Positions 25,150 to 33,582 of a DNA stretch of 64,000 nucleotides are shown one piece after another. How positions within the stretch are numbered: position 1 is the stretch's first letter; every line of letters starts with the position of its first letter. The DNA is from Patescibacteria group bacterium. Lineage in GTDB: Bacteria; Patescibacteriota; Patescibacteriia; 2-12-FULL-60-25. The notes beneath the pieces were generated by a model. That model was not told where the DNA came from and ran no database searches. It saw only the letters and a list, made by a program, of their open reading frames with translations. Location of the stretch: contig JAVHLR010000001.1 of the NCBI GenBank assembly GCA_031082005.1, positions 687,251 through 751,250 of the forward strand. Direction: 5' to 3'. The position numbers were made by a program, and so were the translations under genes.

Positions 25150-25557
25150 TCAACCAAGATCCTGCCTGATCCGTTCCGCCACAGTTTCCGCCTCACCCGG
25201 CGCGTATTCCTTGCCCGGCCAATGTTTCAGTCCATCATCGACCGTACGCGGCACGACGTGCAGATGCGTGTGCGGAATCACCTGACCCGCGACTGATCCA
25301 TTATTCATCTCTAGGTTAATCCCAGCCGCTCCGCCCTTGGTCAGCGCCTGCGCAATTTTTTTCGCCAATTTGATTATCGACCCCACATCCTCTTCCGGCG
25401 CGTCCATCAAATTCGTGCTGTGTCTCTTGGGCGTAATAAGCACATGCCCCGGATTCACGGGGTTGATGTCAAGAAATGCATAAAGCCGTTCGTCCTCGTA
25501 TACCGGAGTCGATGGGATCTCTTTGCTGACTATCTTGCAGAATAAACAATCATCCAT
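25150..25557 (-). CDS. HIT family protein (HinT-like)
   Basis: This small nucleotide hydrolase/transferase of 135 residues has the histidine triad HTHLHVV near residue 100. The N-terminal CLFCKIVSKEIPS matches the HinT-type start with two cysteines that often bind zinc. Such proteins hydrolyse adenosine phosphoramidates. It converges with the HD hydrolase gene, leaving four bases between them. Confidence 0.95.
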   Translation of the reverse strand: MDDCLFCKIVSKEIPSTPVYEDERLYAFLDINPVNPGHVLITPKRHSTNLMDAPEEDVGSIIKLAKKIAQALTKGGAAGINLEMNNGSVAGQVIPHTHLHVVPRTVDDGLKHWPGKEYAPGEAETVAERIRQDLG

Positions 25558-25615
25558 ATTTTTCTATTAGATCGTCCTGATGTATCGCAGGACCAAGAAA
25601 TTATTTTCGTCCGTA

Positions 25616-25644
25616 TGTCATCCCGGGCTTGACCCGGGATCTGA
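25616..25644. repeat. REP-like palindrome forming the 3' end of a membrane-protein gene
   Basis: The palindrome ATCCCGGG-cttga-CCCGGGAT (25620-25640) sits within a TGTCATCCCGGG... element of the type dispersed in many bacterial genomes. The stop codon and last codons of the adjoining minus-strand gene lie inside it. Confidence 0.75.
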
Positions 25645-25992
25645 TATTTTCCTGAAAAGCACTAGACTCGCCGATCCGACCGCGATCGCCAAAAGCAAAC
25701 CAGGTGTACCGACATCTACTTTGGCGTATACGTAACAACCAAGCAAGCCGGCGATGATGACGACCAAGGCGTTCACGATCACGTTCGACGTCGCATGGAT
25801 GCGCGGCAACAATACGCCCAAAACCAAAAGAAAAAGGACTACCAAAGCAAAGAACGGTAAATTGACGAACGGCGCCACGAACCCTGGCACGAACTTATCC
25901 ATCGCCGCCCACGCAAAGCAAACGAAAGCCGAGGCTAATGCTATTTGTCTGAATAATCGCTCGACAATCTCCAGCGGCGTCATAGTCGTCAA
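25618..25992 (-). CDS. Membrane protein with C-terminus encoded by a REP-like element (124 aa)
   Basis: Unrecognised 124-residue protein with four hydrophobic segments, including FFALVVLFLLVLGVLLP and VIVNALVVIIAGLLGCYVY. Its last residues, SDPGSSPG, and its stop codon come from the palindromic repeat, so the original C-terminus may have been altered by insertion. The start overlaps the stop of the upstream 483-residue gene (ATGA), making it third in a coupled operon with a GT-C glycosyltransferase. Confidence 0.75.
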   Translation of the reverse strand: MTTMTPLEIVERLFRQIALASAFVCFAWAAMDKFVPGFVAPFVNLPFFALVVLFLLVLGVLLPRIHATSNVIVNALVVIIAGLLGCYVYAKVDVGTPGLLLAIAVGSASLVLFRKISDPGSSPG

Positions 25993-27440
25993 AATCTATG
26001 CCAAGCGTTCGCCGCCTCGCGTCTTAATATTCCGAACCAATCCTGCATATCCACGGCCTCACGCTTATACTTCAGAGTAATTTTACGTACATAAACCGCA
26101 CCGGAACGCGACATTATGCCCGGTGCCGACAGCACGAACCTCAACTTCTCCATATTCGGGTTCAAGCCAAAACTAAAACGCGATTTCATCCAACCCTCCT
26201 GCAGCTGCTCTGGTTTTACATAGTCAGTGAGTACGGCTCTGACGCCTTCCGCCTCCAGTTGCGTCGAATCGTTGAATCTACGGGGCTGCGGTTCGAAATA
26301 GCTTTCTGACGTAAAAGCGAAATAACCGTCAGCAACGATCCTGACATCGCCCAGCGGCGCCTTTAACGCAGCCAGACCTTTATCAACCGCATCGCGATTC
26401 GCCCTCACGGTCGTATGCGTCCGCTTCAGGGCGACTGATTTGTTACCGAATGAAATCGTCTGCAGACCCTCTTTGTGGAACGTCTCCGCGACGATATGAC
26501 GCGAATTCGTCCAGGCTAAACCCGCCTGCGTCGCAGTTGCGAATCCGACCACGTCTCCGAAGTTCAGCCGCGGTCCGACGACCCAGTGCTTCGCCGTCGT
26601 GTTGACGTTCCGGATGAACACGTCATCGCTCGAGACGACCGCGACACGATAGACGCAATGCTTCGGATCCGGGATCGAAATTGTATGCTTGAATTCTTTC
26701 CCCATCCTGACGTCCCGACTGCCCGAAGCGCCCACGGCATCCTGGGCTATCTCCTCACCCCCGCAAAAAATCCTGAAACCCACGGTATCATTGCCTTTAT
26801 CGCGGTTCGCGGCTTGCAGGCTGAAGACCGTCTTGAATGGCTTCGTAGGTACGAAATAAAAATCATGCGCCCCACGCAGGGAAATTCTCGTATCCTTCGC
26901 TTCACCCGCTGGACCATCAAAGACCTCGGGCGAAACGCTGCTTGCATTCCAGACGGCCAGCGACGAAACATCCTGTTTATTCAATACATTTGTCGCGTTA
27001 TTGAAAACAAAAGCAGAAAGTGGTTTTTCGATTTTCACCCAACGAGAGTCATCCAATTCGGATGAATACATGGGGTGCATCTCCAATTGCTGCCCAGCAG
27101 CATCGCGCGCCAAACCGAAATCAAGCAAAGGCTGGCGTATCGGCATGTATTCGATCTCGATCTCAACGGTCTGGTATGGCCCTGGTACGGCCGCAGTGAA
27201 ATAAACAGGGTCATCGATGACAGCCTGTCCCACCCAACCGTCGTTCTGTTTGCCTGGTTGCGTAGTCCGCTCGCTTGGTAAAAACGGATTGATCCAAGCA
27301 CTACCGCTGCCCAAATCCGTCTGGACCACGAAAACACCTGACGGCGGAAAGCGCATTACTATAGGCCAAAAAACCAAAAGCACCGCAGCTATCCACGGTA
27401 AAAAAATCAGGGTGTAGGCCAACGGTTTAGGTAAAATCAC
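25989..27440 (-). CDS. Exported protein of unknown function in glycosyltransferase operon (483 aa)
   Basis: This 483-residue protein has one N-terminal membrane helix (IFLPWIAAVLLVFWPIV) and a long, beta-rich extracytoplasmic region. Segments such as TVEIEIEYMPIRQP and a discoidin-like strand pattern suggest carbohydrate-binding or jelly-roll folds, but no catalytic motif is seen. It overlaps both neighbours by ATGA and therefore probably works with the GT-C enzyme upstream at the cell surface. Confidence 0.7.
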   Translation of the reverse strand: MILPKPLAYTLIFLPWIAAVLLVFWPIVMRFPPSGVFVVQTDLGSGSAWINPFLPSERTTQPGKQNDGWVGQAVIDDPVYFTAAVPGPYQTVEIEIEYMPIRQPLLDFGLARDAAGQQLEMHPMYSSELDDSRWVKIEKPLSAFVFNNATNVLNKQDVSSLAVWNASSVSPEVFDGPAGEAKDTRISLRGAHDFYFVPTKPFKTVFSLQAANRDKGNDTVGFRIFCGGEEIAQDAVGASGSRDVRMGKEFKHTISIPDPKHCVYRVAVVSSDDVFIRNVNTTAKHWVVGPRLNFGDVVGFATATQAGLAWTNSRHIVAETFHKEGLQTISFGNKSVALKRTHTTVRANRDAVDKGLAALKAPLGDVRIVADGYFAFTSESYFEPQPRRFNDSTQLEAEGVRAVLTDYVKPEQLQEGWMKSRFSFGLNPNMEKLRFVLSAPGIMSRSGAVYVRKITLKYKREAVDMQDWFGILRREAANAWHRF

Positions 27441-28999
27441 AATCTTATTTCGTAAAGCGTCTGGTTATCGCTGCTCAACAAGGGCGTCAGACTGAAGCCA
27501 CGTTCCAGCCATTTGCCCAGGCCTACTTCATCTTGCGTAGTCAAGAAAATCATCACCCTCTCCTGCGCCACCAACTCCTTTATTCTATCATCATCAGGCA
27601 AAGGACTAGCGGCGCTGAATTGGGGAAAGAATATCTTATCGCTCCGTTCGGATAAAACAGCTACATAATCACCCCCGACAGCTTGCGCACTCGATCGGAT
27701 ATCCGCATAGCGCAGAAGTTCCCGGCTGGATATGACGACACCCTCCCCATCCTGGTACAAACCCAAATACGTTCCGTAAATCGACAAACCGACGAGCGAC
27801 GGGATGATGACTAACAATCCGGATATCCGACCAAGTTTTTTCTGGATCGCAGATATCGTCGCCGCGACCGACAAGGCGAACAAGGGGGTAAGCGGCAAAA
27901 AATAACGCAAAAACGAGTTCCCTATCGACGCTATGTTTACACCCACATGATCCTGATACAACGCCTGACCATACAGCAGCGTCAGGATTGACGCCGTCGC
28001 AATACCCGCTCCACCCAGTATCTGCGTCGTCCGATCCCTCCGGCCGACAAACAAAGTAAGGACGGTAGCCACAAGCCACGGCCAATACATGCCCAACAGA
28101 TATGCCCTAAAATTCGCCAAGACAGCCCTCGGATGCAATCCAAAGGGCAACAGGTTCTGGCTCACTTCGGCTGCGTTGCTCGGTTGCGGAGCTAAAACAG
28201 TATCGCGCAGGTTATATCCGATGGACCAGAAGCTTCCGTAAGTCTTGTACGCCATCCAAGCCGATATCATCGGAAGGACTGATACCGCCAAAATAAAAAC
28301 GCAACTTTTCAGTAACTTCTTATCTATTTTTTTTATCGCTCTTTGCCTGATGATCAAAACCGCACACAACCAAACCAATATCCACACAGCCTCGACGGGT
28401 CTTATAGCACAAGCCGTGCCGACAGCCACACCGGACAAACCGATGCATACGACACGCAACCATTCAGCGATTTGCCGTTCCTCGTCCGACGCAAACCAAA
28501 TCAAGAAAGTCGCCCAGACCATGAGAGAGACGGCTACTAAATTCGGAAAAAGACCGCGGTTCGCATAAAGAATCACGGTCGGGAACGTTAGCCAAGCTAA
28601 TATTGCCGAGACCTGTGCCGCCTGACCCAATTTTTTCGTGGCGCACCAAAGAGGTATCGTCGCCGAAAGCGCCAGCAGAGGGGTAAACCACAGCATCCCG
28701 AACTGACCTAAGAGCAAAAAAACGAAAGCCATGATCAGCGGTAAACCCAAAAAACCAACTGGCACCATGTATCCGCCCTGTGAAACAAAACTCCGCGGGT
28801 GCACCCAGGGACAAAGATCCAATAAACGGTCCTTTATCTTCATCGTCCCTTGTCCGGCCAGCGTTTTCGCACTGACTGCCACTGCCGTCTCATCCGGACT
28901 CATGTAGACATCCAAAAAAAGACGCGGAATCACGCTGAATAAAGTTATCCCCAGTGCAAAAATCCCTAAATAAACAATGACTTTCCCGGATCTTGTCAT
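27437..28999 (-). CDS. GT-C-type membrane glycosyltransferase (GT39/PMT-like)
   Basis: This 520-residue protein has about eleven membrane helices and an acidic motif in the first external loop (VYMSPDETAVAV), the layout of GT-C enzymes that use polyprenyl-phosphate sugars. A soluble extracytoplasmic tail of about 110 residues follows the last helix (SSRELLRYADIRSSAQAVGG onward). It probably glycosylates a protein or lipid outside the membrane. The promoter faces that of the divergent gene at 29084. Confidence 0.75.
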   Translation of the reverse strand: MTRSGKVIVYLGIFALGITLFSVIPRLFLDVYMSPDETAVAVSAKTLAGQGTMKIKDRLLDLCPWVHPRSFVSQGGYMVPVGFLGLPLIMAFVFLLLGQFGMLWFTPLLALSATIPLWCATKKLGQAAQVSAILAWLTFPTVILYANRGLFPNLVAVSLMVWATFLIWFASDEERQIAEWLRVVCIGLSGVAVGTACAIRPVEAVWILVWLCAVLIIRQRAIKKIDKKLLKSCVFILAVSVLPMISAWMAYKTYGSFWSIGYNLRDTVLAPQPSNAAEVSQNLLPFGLHPRAVLANFRAYLLGMYWPWLVATVLTLFVGRRDRTTQILGGAGIATASILTLLYGQALYQDHVGVNIASIGNSFLRYFLPLTPLFALSVAATISAIQKKLGRISGLLVIIPSLVGLSIYGTYLGLYQDGEGVVISSRELLRYADIRSSAQAVGGDYVAVLSERSDKIFFPQFSAASPLPDDDRIKELVAQERVMIFLTTQDEVGLGKWLERGFSLTPLLSSDNQTLYEIRL

Positions 29000-29010
29000 A
29001 CCATAATCTT

Positions 29011-29072
29011 AGCACGATTTTTGCGCTACGCACCACCACCCCTTCAACTATCGCCGAGGCAAAAATTGTGCT
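29011..29072. promoter_or_regulatory. Mirrored promoter module between divergent genes
   Basis: A 14-bp inverted repeat (AGCACGATTTTTGC, 29011-29024; GCAAAAATTGTGCT, 29059-29072; one mismatch) is arranged so that the same word lies just upstream of each gene. On both strands the word overlaps a TAnnnT box 8 bases before the ATG, implying leaderless mRNAs and shared control. Confidence 0.55.
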
Positions 29073-29083
29073 ACCGTAATCAT

Positions 29084-30550
29084 ATGCAAATGAAGAAATT
29101 CGCAATTTATTATTTATTAGTCGCAAGCACCTTCCAGCTGCTGGTTCCGACTTATATCCAAGCGCAAACACCGAGCATCGACGCCGGCTTTGATCCTAAT
29201 AGGATTCTTGAAGACGAAGACATCTTCGACGCCAATGGCATGAGCTACGAACGGATGGTCAGTTTCTTGCGTTCCAAAGGCGCTCTAGCCGACTACATCA
29301 CGATCGACATCGACGGCGTACCCAAGACGGCGGCTGAAATAATCTGGCGTGTTTCGCAGACCTACAAGATGAATCCCAAATATCTGCTGGTGCTGCTCCA
29401 AAAAGAACAGTCACTCGTGGAAGACCCTAGCCCCAGTCAACGCCAGATGGATTGGGCTGCTGGATACGGCGTATGCGACTCTTGCAGCAAGAACGATCCA
29501 TCTATCCAAGACTTCAAGGGCTTTGCCTCCCAGCTTGAGTGGGCGGCTAAACAACACCGTGAAAAATACCTGTTCCAGATCCTGATGAAAGGCCGGACGA
29601 TAGCAGGCAAGGCGCCGGGACAAGCTATCCCGATCGACGGGATGATCGTCACTCCGGTCAACAACGCGACCGTAATGCTTTACAGCTATACCCCGCATAT
29701 CCACGGCAACCTGAACCTGTGGCGCATCTGGCACCGCTGGTTCAGCCTGACTTTCCCTGACGGCAGCGTGGTCCGCGGTAAACCTTCCGGCACGACATAT
29801 CTCATCCGTCTGGGCCAGAAACGTCCTTTTGCCAGTCCTGTCGTCATGGCTTCGATGGTAGATGAGAACAAAATCATCGAGACTTCAGACACCGAGTTAG
29901 CCGCGTATGCCGACGGAAGCCTGATCCAATTCCCCAAGTATGCTCTTCTCAAAGATCCCCAAAACCGCATTTGGCTCTTGAGCGACACCGGGCTCCGTCA
30001 CATCGCAAGCATGGAGATATTCAACAAATTCGGCTTCAACCTTGATGAGGTGATCGAGGTCGAGGAGGAAGATATCATCGACTATCCTGTCGCCAAAGCC
30101 ATCGACGAAAACACCCAATTCCCCCAAGGCGTCCTGCTGCAGGATAAAGTCAGCAAAAAAGTCTGGTATGTCGACGACGAAGGCAAGCATCTTATCGCCC
30201 ATCCGACGATCCTCGCCCTCTACTTCAAGAATTGGAAACCGAAACAAGTCACGACCAAGACTCTGGATACCTATGCGACGGCGCCAGATTATACTTTCCA
30301 TAACGCCGAGCTGGTCAAAGGCGAAAAATCAACCGCTGTCTACGTGATGGACGGTGGCGCGCTTCGTGCCATCCCGAGCGCCGAGATATTCGAGAGCATG
30401 GGTTGGAAATGGAAAAACATCGTGACCGTTCCCGACAAACTGATTTCAAGCTATCCTATCGGTGATATCTTTGACCTTAAACCCGTCGCTTCGGTCGCTT
30501 CCGCAGCATCCGAACCGACGCCAACGGCTTCAACCACACCAATGATATGA
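29084..30550 (+). CDS. Secreted protein with lytic-transglycosylase-like domain and three C-terminal repeats
   Basis: This 488-residue protein has a signal peptide (FAIYYLLVASTFQLLVP...QAQ). The N-terminal helical domain reads YLLVLLQKEQSLVEDPS, with a Glu placed like the catalytic Glu of lysozyme-fold enzymes. At least three tandem units of about 65 residues follow. Each has a pattern like VYVMDGGALRAIPSAEIFES, then a valine-rich segment ending near YP. The start at 29084 is preferred over 29021 because the extra residues are not signal-like. It may bind or cleave wall polymers. Confidence 0.75.
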   Translation: MQMKKFAIYYLLVASTFQLLVPTYIQAQTPSIDAGFDPNRILEDEDIFDANGMSYERMVSFLRSKGALADYITIDIDGVPKTAAEIIWRVSQTYKMNPKYLLVLLQKEQSLVEDPSPSQRQMDWAAGYGVCDSCSKNDPSIQDFKGFASQLEWAAKQHREKYLFQILMKGRTIAGKAPGQAIPIDGMIVTPVNNATVMLYSYTPHIHGNLNLWRIWHRWFSLTFPDGSVVRGKPSGTTYLIRLGQKRPFASPVVMASMVDENKIIETSDTELAAYADGSLIQFPKYALLKDPQNRIWLLSDTGLRHIASMEIFNKFGFNLDEVIEVEEEDIIDYPVAKAIDENTQFPQGVLLQDKVSKKVWYVDDEGKHLIAHPTILALYFKNWKPKQVTTKTLDTYATAPDYTFHNAELVKGEKSTAVYVMDGGALRAIPSAEIFESMGWKWKNIVTVPDKLISSYPIGDIFDLKPVASVASAASEPTPTASTTPMI

Positions 30551-31338
30551 TCGTTTTCGCCGCCATCGTCCCGCATTCCCCGCTCCTCGTGCCGTCCATC
30601 GGCAAAGAACACCGCGAAAAACTTAGCACCACTCTGGCCGCCATATCAGAAATCGAGCAAGCGCTCTATCTGGCGAAACCAGAGACCATCTGCATCATCG
30701 CGCCGCACGGAAGCCGTTATCCCGACGCGTTCAGCATCAATCTCGCCCAAAAATACGTCGGCAACTTCAAAGCTTTCGGCGATTTCTCCACGACCGTCAC
30801 GGCCAAAGGCGACTTCCTGATGATCGATCACATGCAGCGCAAACTACGCGAAGAAAACGTCCCCTTCACCTTGACGTCCAACGAAGAAGTGGATTACGGC
30901 TACAGCGTACCCATCATGCTCCTGACTTCGCATCTGCCTGAATGGAAACTCATTCCTGTCTCGCCCTCGATGCTGGACGGCAAGGCTCACTATGATTTCG
31001 GAACTCAACTGAAACGCGTCCTGCACGCCGAAGAACATCGCGTAGCCGTGATCGCCAGCGCCGACCTTTCGCACAAACTCGACGCCAATTCACCAGGCGG
31101 GGCGTCCAAAGAAGGGCCTGAATTCGACAAGGCTGTCTGCGATATGGCGCTCGCCAATCAATGGGAACAATTATCCAAACTTCCGTTGGAGATCGTGGAA
31201 AATTCCGGACAATGCGGATATCGGCCGATCATGACCTTACTCGGTACCCTTGATGAAATTAACGTAACGCCGAAAAAACTCTGTTATGAAGCACCCTTCG
31301 GCGTCGGATACCTTACCGCCAGATACGACATCATCTGA
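30547..31338 (+). CDS. LigB/Memo-like (class III extradiol dioxygenase superfamily) protein
   Basis: This 263-residue protein resembles the extradiol-dioxygenase-like domain found in AmmeMemoRadiSam systems. Histidines that would bind metal occur in IVPHSPLLVPSIG (residue 10), IIAPHGSRYP and IASADLSH. No radical SAM or AMMECR1 partner is nearby, so the role is uncertain. The ATG overlaps the stop of the upstream gene (ATGA-like), so it is translated with the secreted repeat protein. Confidence 0.8.
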   Translation: MIVFAAIVPHSPLLVPSIGKEHREKLSTTLAAISEIEQALYLAKPETICIIAPHGSRYPDAFSINLAQKYVGNFKAFGDFSTTVTAKGDFLMIDHMQRKLREENVPFTLTSNEEVDYGYSVPIMLLTSHLPEWKLIPVSPSMLDGKAHYDFGTQLKRVLHAEEHRVAVIASADLSHKLDANSPGGASKEGPEFDKAVCDMALANQWEQLSKLPLEIVENSGQCGYRPIMTLLGTLDEINVTPKKLCYEAPFGVGYLTARYDII

Positions 31339-33058
31339 CCGGTTGTTCGCGACAATAGTCCCAGCCCTGCGCACCATCCCTGGTGTGGAAATTTTCGATT
31401 ACGCGATAGACAAAAAAAATAATCTCACTCCTGGAAACATCATCCGCATCCCCTTCCGCAAAAAAAATATTCCGGGTCTGATACTTGAAATCAAAAGCGA
31501 GTCCGCATATGCCGCAAAAGCCAAGGATATCGCTGATTCGACTATCCTGCTCGACATCGGCAATACTGGCTGCGACCTGTTGGACGCAACCGCCCAGCGC
31601 ACCCAAAGTTCGCGTCCCAGCGTCTTGACCTCTTGGATCAGACAGATACCCAAACGTGCTTTATCTTTCAAGCCGACCGCACGTCAACTTGCTCTTCAGG
31701 GCAATAAGATAGAGACGACTTTTTCTCTGGATCCGGCCAAAGACCTGATAGATCAAGCGAAGCAGAGTCCAGGGCGTACGCTTATCGTCGTTCCCTGGAT
31801 CAGCCAAGCCCAAAAGATCTCCGTTGCGCTAGGCGTACCCTCCTTGGATTCCACGACCGCCATGGCCAAAGCTTGGAACTCGCTTAAAGCTTTCGCTGAA
31901 TCCACGGAATCAATCTTGGTCACGACCAAAATCGGTGCCTGGCTCGCCTCCGTAGCCGATACCGTACTGGTGCTCGAACCCGAGAATGACGACCATAAAC
32001 AAGACGAAATGGCTCCACGCTACGACGCCAGGTGGCTCATCTCGCAAGCCAATCTATCGCGCCACGACTTGACGGTGAGATATTTTTCACTCACGCCTCG
32101 GCTCGGAGCGAACGTCTTTCCGACCTTCGAGATTTCCGCCGACATCATCCGCGAACCCATCACTAAAGCCAGCCGCTCCGATATCCGCGGCATAAGTTCT
32201 GTTTCGGTGAACAGCATGCGCGAAGCCCTGGAAGACGGACGCAGTGTTTATCTCATCCACCCGATCACAGGCCTGCGTGCCCGTCACACCTGTAGCGACT
32301 GCGGCTGGCAAGCCACCTGTTCCTCTTGCGGCTTCGGGCTATCCGCTGTCGGGAATACGGGTTTATGCAAAAAGTGCGGCCGCAAGGGACAACCGCTGCC
32401 CATCAGCTGCCCTAACTGCCAGGGCACCAAATTCGATCGCAGTGTCGCCGGCATCGAGACGATCAGAGCCCTATTGGAAAAATCATTTGGCGCTGGGACT
32501 CTGACGCCCCTGACGACGACTCAAGCTTTCGAAACAGACTTTGCACCATCATCCTTTGTCTTATTGACTGATATAGATCTGCTCGCCGGAGCGCTTGAGG
32601 ATATCCGCCGCCGCGAGCGCCTAATCATTGCTTGGCGTCGCTTGACGGCAAAAATCCAAGCCTCGTCAGCCATTTTGATGGTACAGGGCAAGGACACCTC
32701 TCTGGGAGAGTGCCTGTCTTGGCTTACTCCGCAAGGCCTAAAGACAGCTTGGGACAAAGAGATGGCTGACCGCGCACTCTTTGGCTATCCACCGGCAAAA
32801 CGGCTGATCAAGCTGCTGGTCGACGGCAATATGTCGTCCGCCACCGCCATACTTAAAGACATCACAAACGTAGTACCAAGCGGCTTCCAGCTCAATGGAC
32901 CTTTTCCCGTGCCTTTTCGAGCCGACACGCGAACTGCGCGCTGGGTCATCCAGCTCACCTGTCCAGCCGAAACACGGGACCATGAGCTATCCGAAATGCT
33001 CAAACCCTTCCGCTCCAAGGCCCTGATTGACCTTGACCCGATTGCCTTTTTCAGCTAG
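31286..33058 (+). CDS. priA: PriA-like primosomal protein without helicase motifs
   Basis: The homology to PriA is clear in the zinc region: eight cysteines (CSDCG, CSSCG, CKKCG, CPNCQ, about residues 336-378) and the preceding VYLIHPITGLRARHTC. The pattern around PRYDAR is also kept. ATPase motifs are missing. No GxGKT occurs near residues 134-150, DEEH is replaced by EPEN (231-234), and the motif VI arginines are gone (RLTAKIQ). The start is uncertain. The ATG at 31286 overlaps the upstream gene by 53 bp, and a TTG at 31343 would begin exactly at the family's N-terminus. It probably acts as a DNA-structure-binding primosome scaffold. Confidence 0.85.
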   Translation: MKHPSASDTLPPDTTSSDRLFATIVPALRTIPGVEIFDYAIDKKNNLTPGNIIRIPFRKKNIPGLILEIKSESAYAAKAKDIADSTILLDIGNTGCDLLDATAQRTQSSRPSVLTSWIRQIPKRALSFKPTARQLALQGNKIETTFSLDPAKDLIDQAKQSPGRTLIVVPWISQAQKISVALGVPSLDSTTAMAKAWNSLKAFAESTESILVTTKIGAWLASVADTVLVLEPENDDHKQDEMAPRYDARWLISQANLSRHDLTVRYFSLTPRLGANVFPTFEISADIIREPITKASRSDIRGISSVSVNSMREALEDGRSVYLIHPITGLRARHTCSDCGWQATCSSCGFGLSAVGNTGLCKKCGRKGQPLPISCPNCQGTKFDRSVAGIETIRALLEKSFGAGTLTPLTTTQAFETDFAPSSFVLLTDIDLLAGALEDIRRRERLIIAWRRLTAKIQASSAILMVQGKDTSLGECLSWLTPQGLKTAWDKEMADRALFGYPPAKRLIKLLVDGNMSSATAILKDITNVVPSGFQLNGPFPVPFRADTRTARWVIQLTCPAETRDHELSEMLKPFRSKALIDLDPIAFFS

Positions 33059-33091
33059 ACTGAATGACTATTTAGGATAAAAATAGAGTAC

Positions 33092-33580
33092 ATGGGCAAA
33101 ATCTACAAAATCGTCACGGTTCCAGCCAAAACGCTACGTCAGCGCTCGGTTGAAGTTGACCCAAAAAGCATCGGCACGCCGGAGTTCCAAAGCTTTCTCG
33201 ACGATTTGATAGCCACCATGGACTCCCAATCCAGTCCGGCCGGGATCGCTGCGCCGCAGGTCGGACGCAACGAACGCATCTTTATCGTCAACGAACGCTG
33301 GGGACCCAAGGTTTTCATCAATCCCGAAATCGAAGTGCTGTCTGAAGCCATTGTAGAAAGCGAAGAAGGCTGTTTCAGCGTACCTGGCGTCTGGGGCATC
33401 GTACCGCGTGCCAAAAAAGTCCGCCTCAAAGCCCTCGATCGTCATGGCCGTAAAATGGAGATAGTTGCACGTGCTTTCGAAGCCATCGTTCTGCAACATG
33501 AATTCGATCACCTCGAAGGCGTACTGTTCATCGATAAAATGACACACACCACAAAAGGCGAAAACACCAAATCAGTCTGA
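33092..33580 (+). CDS. def: Peptide deformylase
   Basis: Def removes the formyl group from nascent proteins. The 162-residue metalloenzyme shows motif 1 AGIAAPQVG, motif 2 EEGCFSVPG and motif 3 QHEFDHLEG, which together supply the Cys and two His metal ligands and the catalytic Glu. It is followed two bases later by fmt, the enzyme that adds the formyl group, the standard pairing. Confidence 0.97.
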   Translation: MGKIYKIVTVPAKTLRQRSVEVDPKSIGTPEFQSFLDDLIATMDSQSSPAGIAAPQVGRNERIFIVNERWGPKVFINPEIEVLSEAIVESEEGCFSVPGVWGIVPRAKKVRLKALDRHGRKMEIVARAFEAIVLQHEFDHLEGVLFIDKMTHTTKGENTKSV

Positions 33581-33582
33581 CC

